NCBI RefSeq assembly: GCF_039545795.1
Contig: NZ_CP154260.1
Coordinates: 1,245,001 to 1,309,000, forward strand
Direction of reading: 5' to 3'
DNA from: Chitinophaga niabensis
GTDB taxonomy: Bacteria; Bacteroidota; Bacteroidia; Chitinophagales; Chitinophagaceae
Length of the DNA: 64,000 bases
The position numbers and the translations under genes are program-made. The notes beneath the pieces are model-generated. The model did no database searches and was not told the origin of the DNA. It saw only the letters and a program-made list of their open reading frames with translations. Shown one piece after another: positions 63,901 through 64,000 of the stretch; positions within the stretch are counted from its first letter, which is position 1; each line of letters begins with the position of its first letter.

Positions 63901-64000
63901 TTCCCTTTTGCATAAGGCATGCCATCGCGGAAACCGATCTCTGTAGGTGTAAATCCAACAGCAGAAATAATAATGGTAACATCATCCGGCACACCCTGTA
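60972..64000 (-). CDS. SusC/RagA-family receptor, partial (N-terminus beyond window)
   Basis: The frame is open at base 64000, so the first part is missing; about 1009 residues are seen. It enters within the CarboxypepD_reg-like domain (DDVTIIISAVGFTP). Then come the plug: NLLTGLIGKVSGMTI, RGIRSFGANSNNQPMFILNGAPL, VTVLKGANGTALYGPEGINGVIIITTKRG; then the barrel, ending TVLYGFTLGLKF. The connector KLNEVQITAYNIEKRTKELGYS is the usual SusC start-of-plug type. Partner SusD follows by 12 bases. This is a third, independent SusCD locus. Confidence 0.95.
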   Translation of the reverse strand, partial: QGVPDDVTIIISAVGFTPTEIGFRDGMPYAKGKAAELSNRGDGGWLIRIAKSNIKLNEVQITAYNIEKRTKELGYSIAKVSGEEINKANSGNLLTGLIGKVSGMTITTQSSDMTPEMRILVRGIRSFGANSNNQPMFILNGAPLSFGTDQTAAQQVMAFINNINPADIDNVTVLKGANGTALYGPEGINGVIIITTKRGAAGKPSINFRNNTSFQRIDYRQERRQRAFGSGSGVMDAFGNGLFDSRSNYGWGPAYDDSMVPIGYPDENGEWQMVPYQDTKQARRFMNVAKTVRNNLSFSSSDARSSFYLGLGQTFQTGLLPGDKQQQQTVLLNTSRNFGVVDIRMNINYARSTDDRGPEIADAVRNLPTYIPILRYKDYRNDHWSHHDRYWNYISPYEMIDNIRSKSTTNAISGNLIFEIKPFTWLNIRDQPGMNYNGVYRKATNAPIYFSDFAAQDYNKIYDKYATVGEDMLVATSINNDFVISTIHHPGNFLIRTNVGNTIRENYSKNLKAGASLVIPVYNLAFSQFSINPTEVAVLSRSWSLFGNVLVGYKDRIFLELTGRNEWDSKRAKVARGQDMYFGANTSAVMTEIFPVMKEWKWLTTARLRASVAQSANMNISPYQSERTLGLINPPYPVVNNTTGDYLLGYVFYPDNPNPLLKPERVISQEYGGNFSFLNDRIILDATYYYQRNNSVILGVNNSWLSGYPSIDNAGDFQNNGWEVDLKVDPIFQLPNKMALSLETRFAINDNKVLYLTDIYNGLFPVMDGNGQTYYAEEGKHAFSYAFRDWKRDPQGRVIVDKVTGLPESQGYDEFSLRGRTLPKYSLSFGLNFTWKNFTASVLMDYLGGYDHKFSTDIGLYTGLHTLTTLNGRERFVFPNSSYDDGSGKYVPNTDVVVSNANQELFARFSQVSMHGFTSAAFWKVREVTFQYQLPFKRGILKEATCSLYGRDLFSFYPRSNINGDPGLVKGPGQRDFSTVSNNLTGGSSDQTALPGTVLYGFTLGLKF

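Noticed and set aside
1..64000. tRNA, rRNA or riboswitch
   Set aside because: I saw no cloverleaf-like sequence or conserved riboswitch motif; small RNAs cannot be ruled out by eye.

Overview
The window reads as chromosomal DNA of a Bacteroidota bacterium, most likely a Chitinophaga-type member of the Chitinophagaceae. The signs are three SusC/SusD pairs, a one-protein hybrid two-component sensor/regulator, a protein with a type IX secretion (T9SS) sorting domain, many AraC-type regulators, lipoproteins with short N-terminal lipoboxes, and repeated Bacteroidota -7 promoter boxes (TAnnTTTG). This assignment is inference; no rRNA or other phylogenetic marker is present. I found no tRNA, rRNA, CRISPR array or transposase.

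Layout. (1) 1-5429: the 3' part of a polysaccharide utilization locus (SusC, SusD, SusE-like, GH76 alpha-1,6-mannanase), closed by a strong terminator. (2) 5662-22830: single genes and small operons. They include a GMC oxidoreductase, an AlkD-like DNA glycosylase, two DUF1801 proteins, an exported protein of unknown function with a DUF1349 partner, several AraC/GlxA regulators, VOC proteins, a tautomerase, an S41 peptidase, and a DUF3095 protein with class III cyclase-like metal motifs. This stretch holds two gene remnants (15804-15959 AraC, 20828-20989 SRPBCC). It also holds a convergent intergenic region with two long perfect hairpins that share a related loop (10829-11136). (3) 22847-26866: an ArsR/MFS pair, a divergent proline dehydrogenase homologue with an altered substrate motif, and a sulfatase. 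(4) 26873-43125: six tightly packed minus-strand genes (outer-membrane barrel, giant TANFOR protein, FN3 protein, six-bladed NHL lipoprotein, propeller histidine kinase, LytTR regulator), divergent from a T9SS-sorted protein. This is the best candidate for an undescribed surface system. (5) 43190-45763: an ArsR-SRPBCC pair with a clear double operator, a lone receiver protein, and a membrane AraC regulator whose stop codon begins a 33-bp tandem repeat. (6) 45860-58794: a TonB-type barrel protein, then a hybrid sensor/regulator, SusC, SusD and GH30 hydrolase. (7) 58802-64000, minus strand: a third SusC/SusD locus with a DUF1735-like lipoprotein, cut by the window end.

How the genes work together. 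The GH76 locus should import and cleave alpha-1,6-mannan. The GH30 locus should take a beta-1,6-linked glucan or galactan, sensed by its hybrid regulator. Together with the sulfatase this fits a saprophyte that feeds on fungal or plant wall glycans. The TANFOR operon looks like a cell-surface machine that carries its own sensor and regulator. Most of the remaining genes are small stress or detoxification functions beside local repressors or activators.
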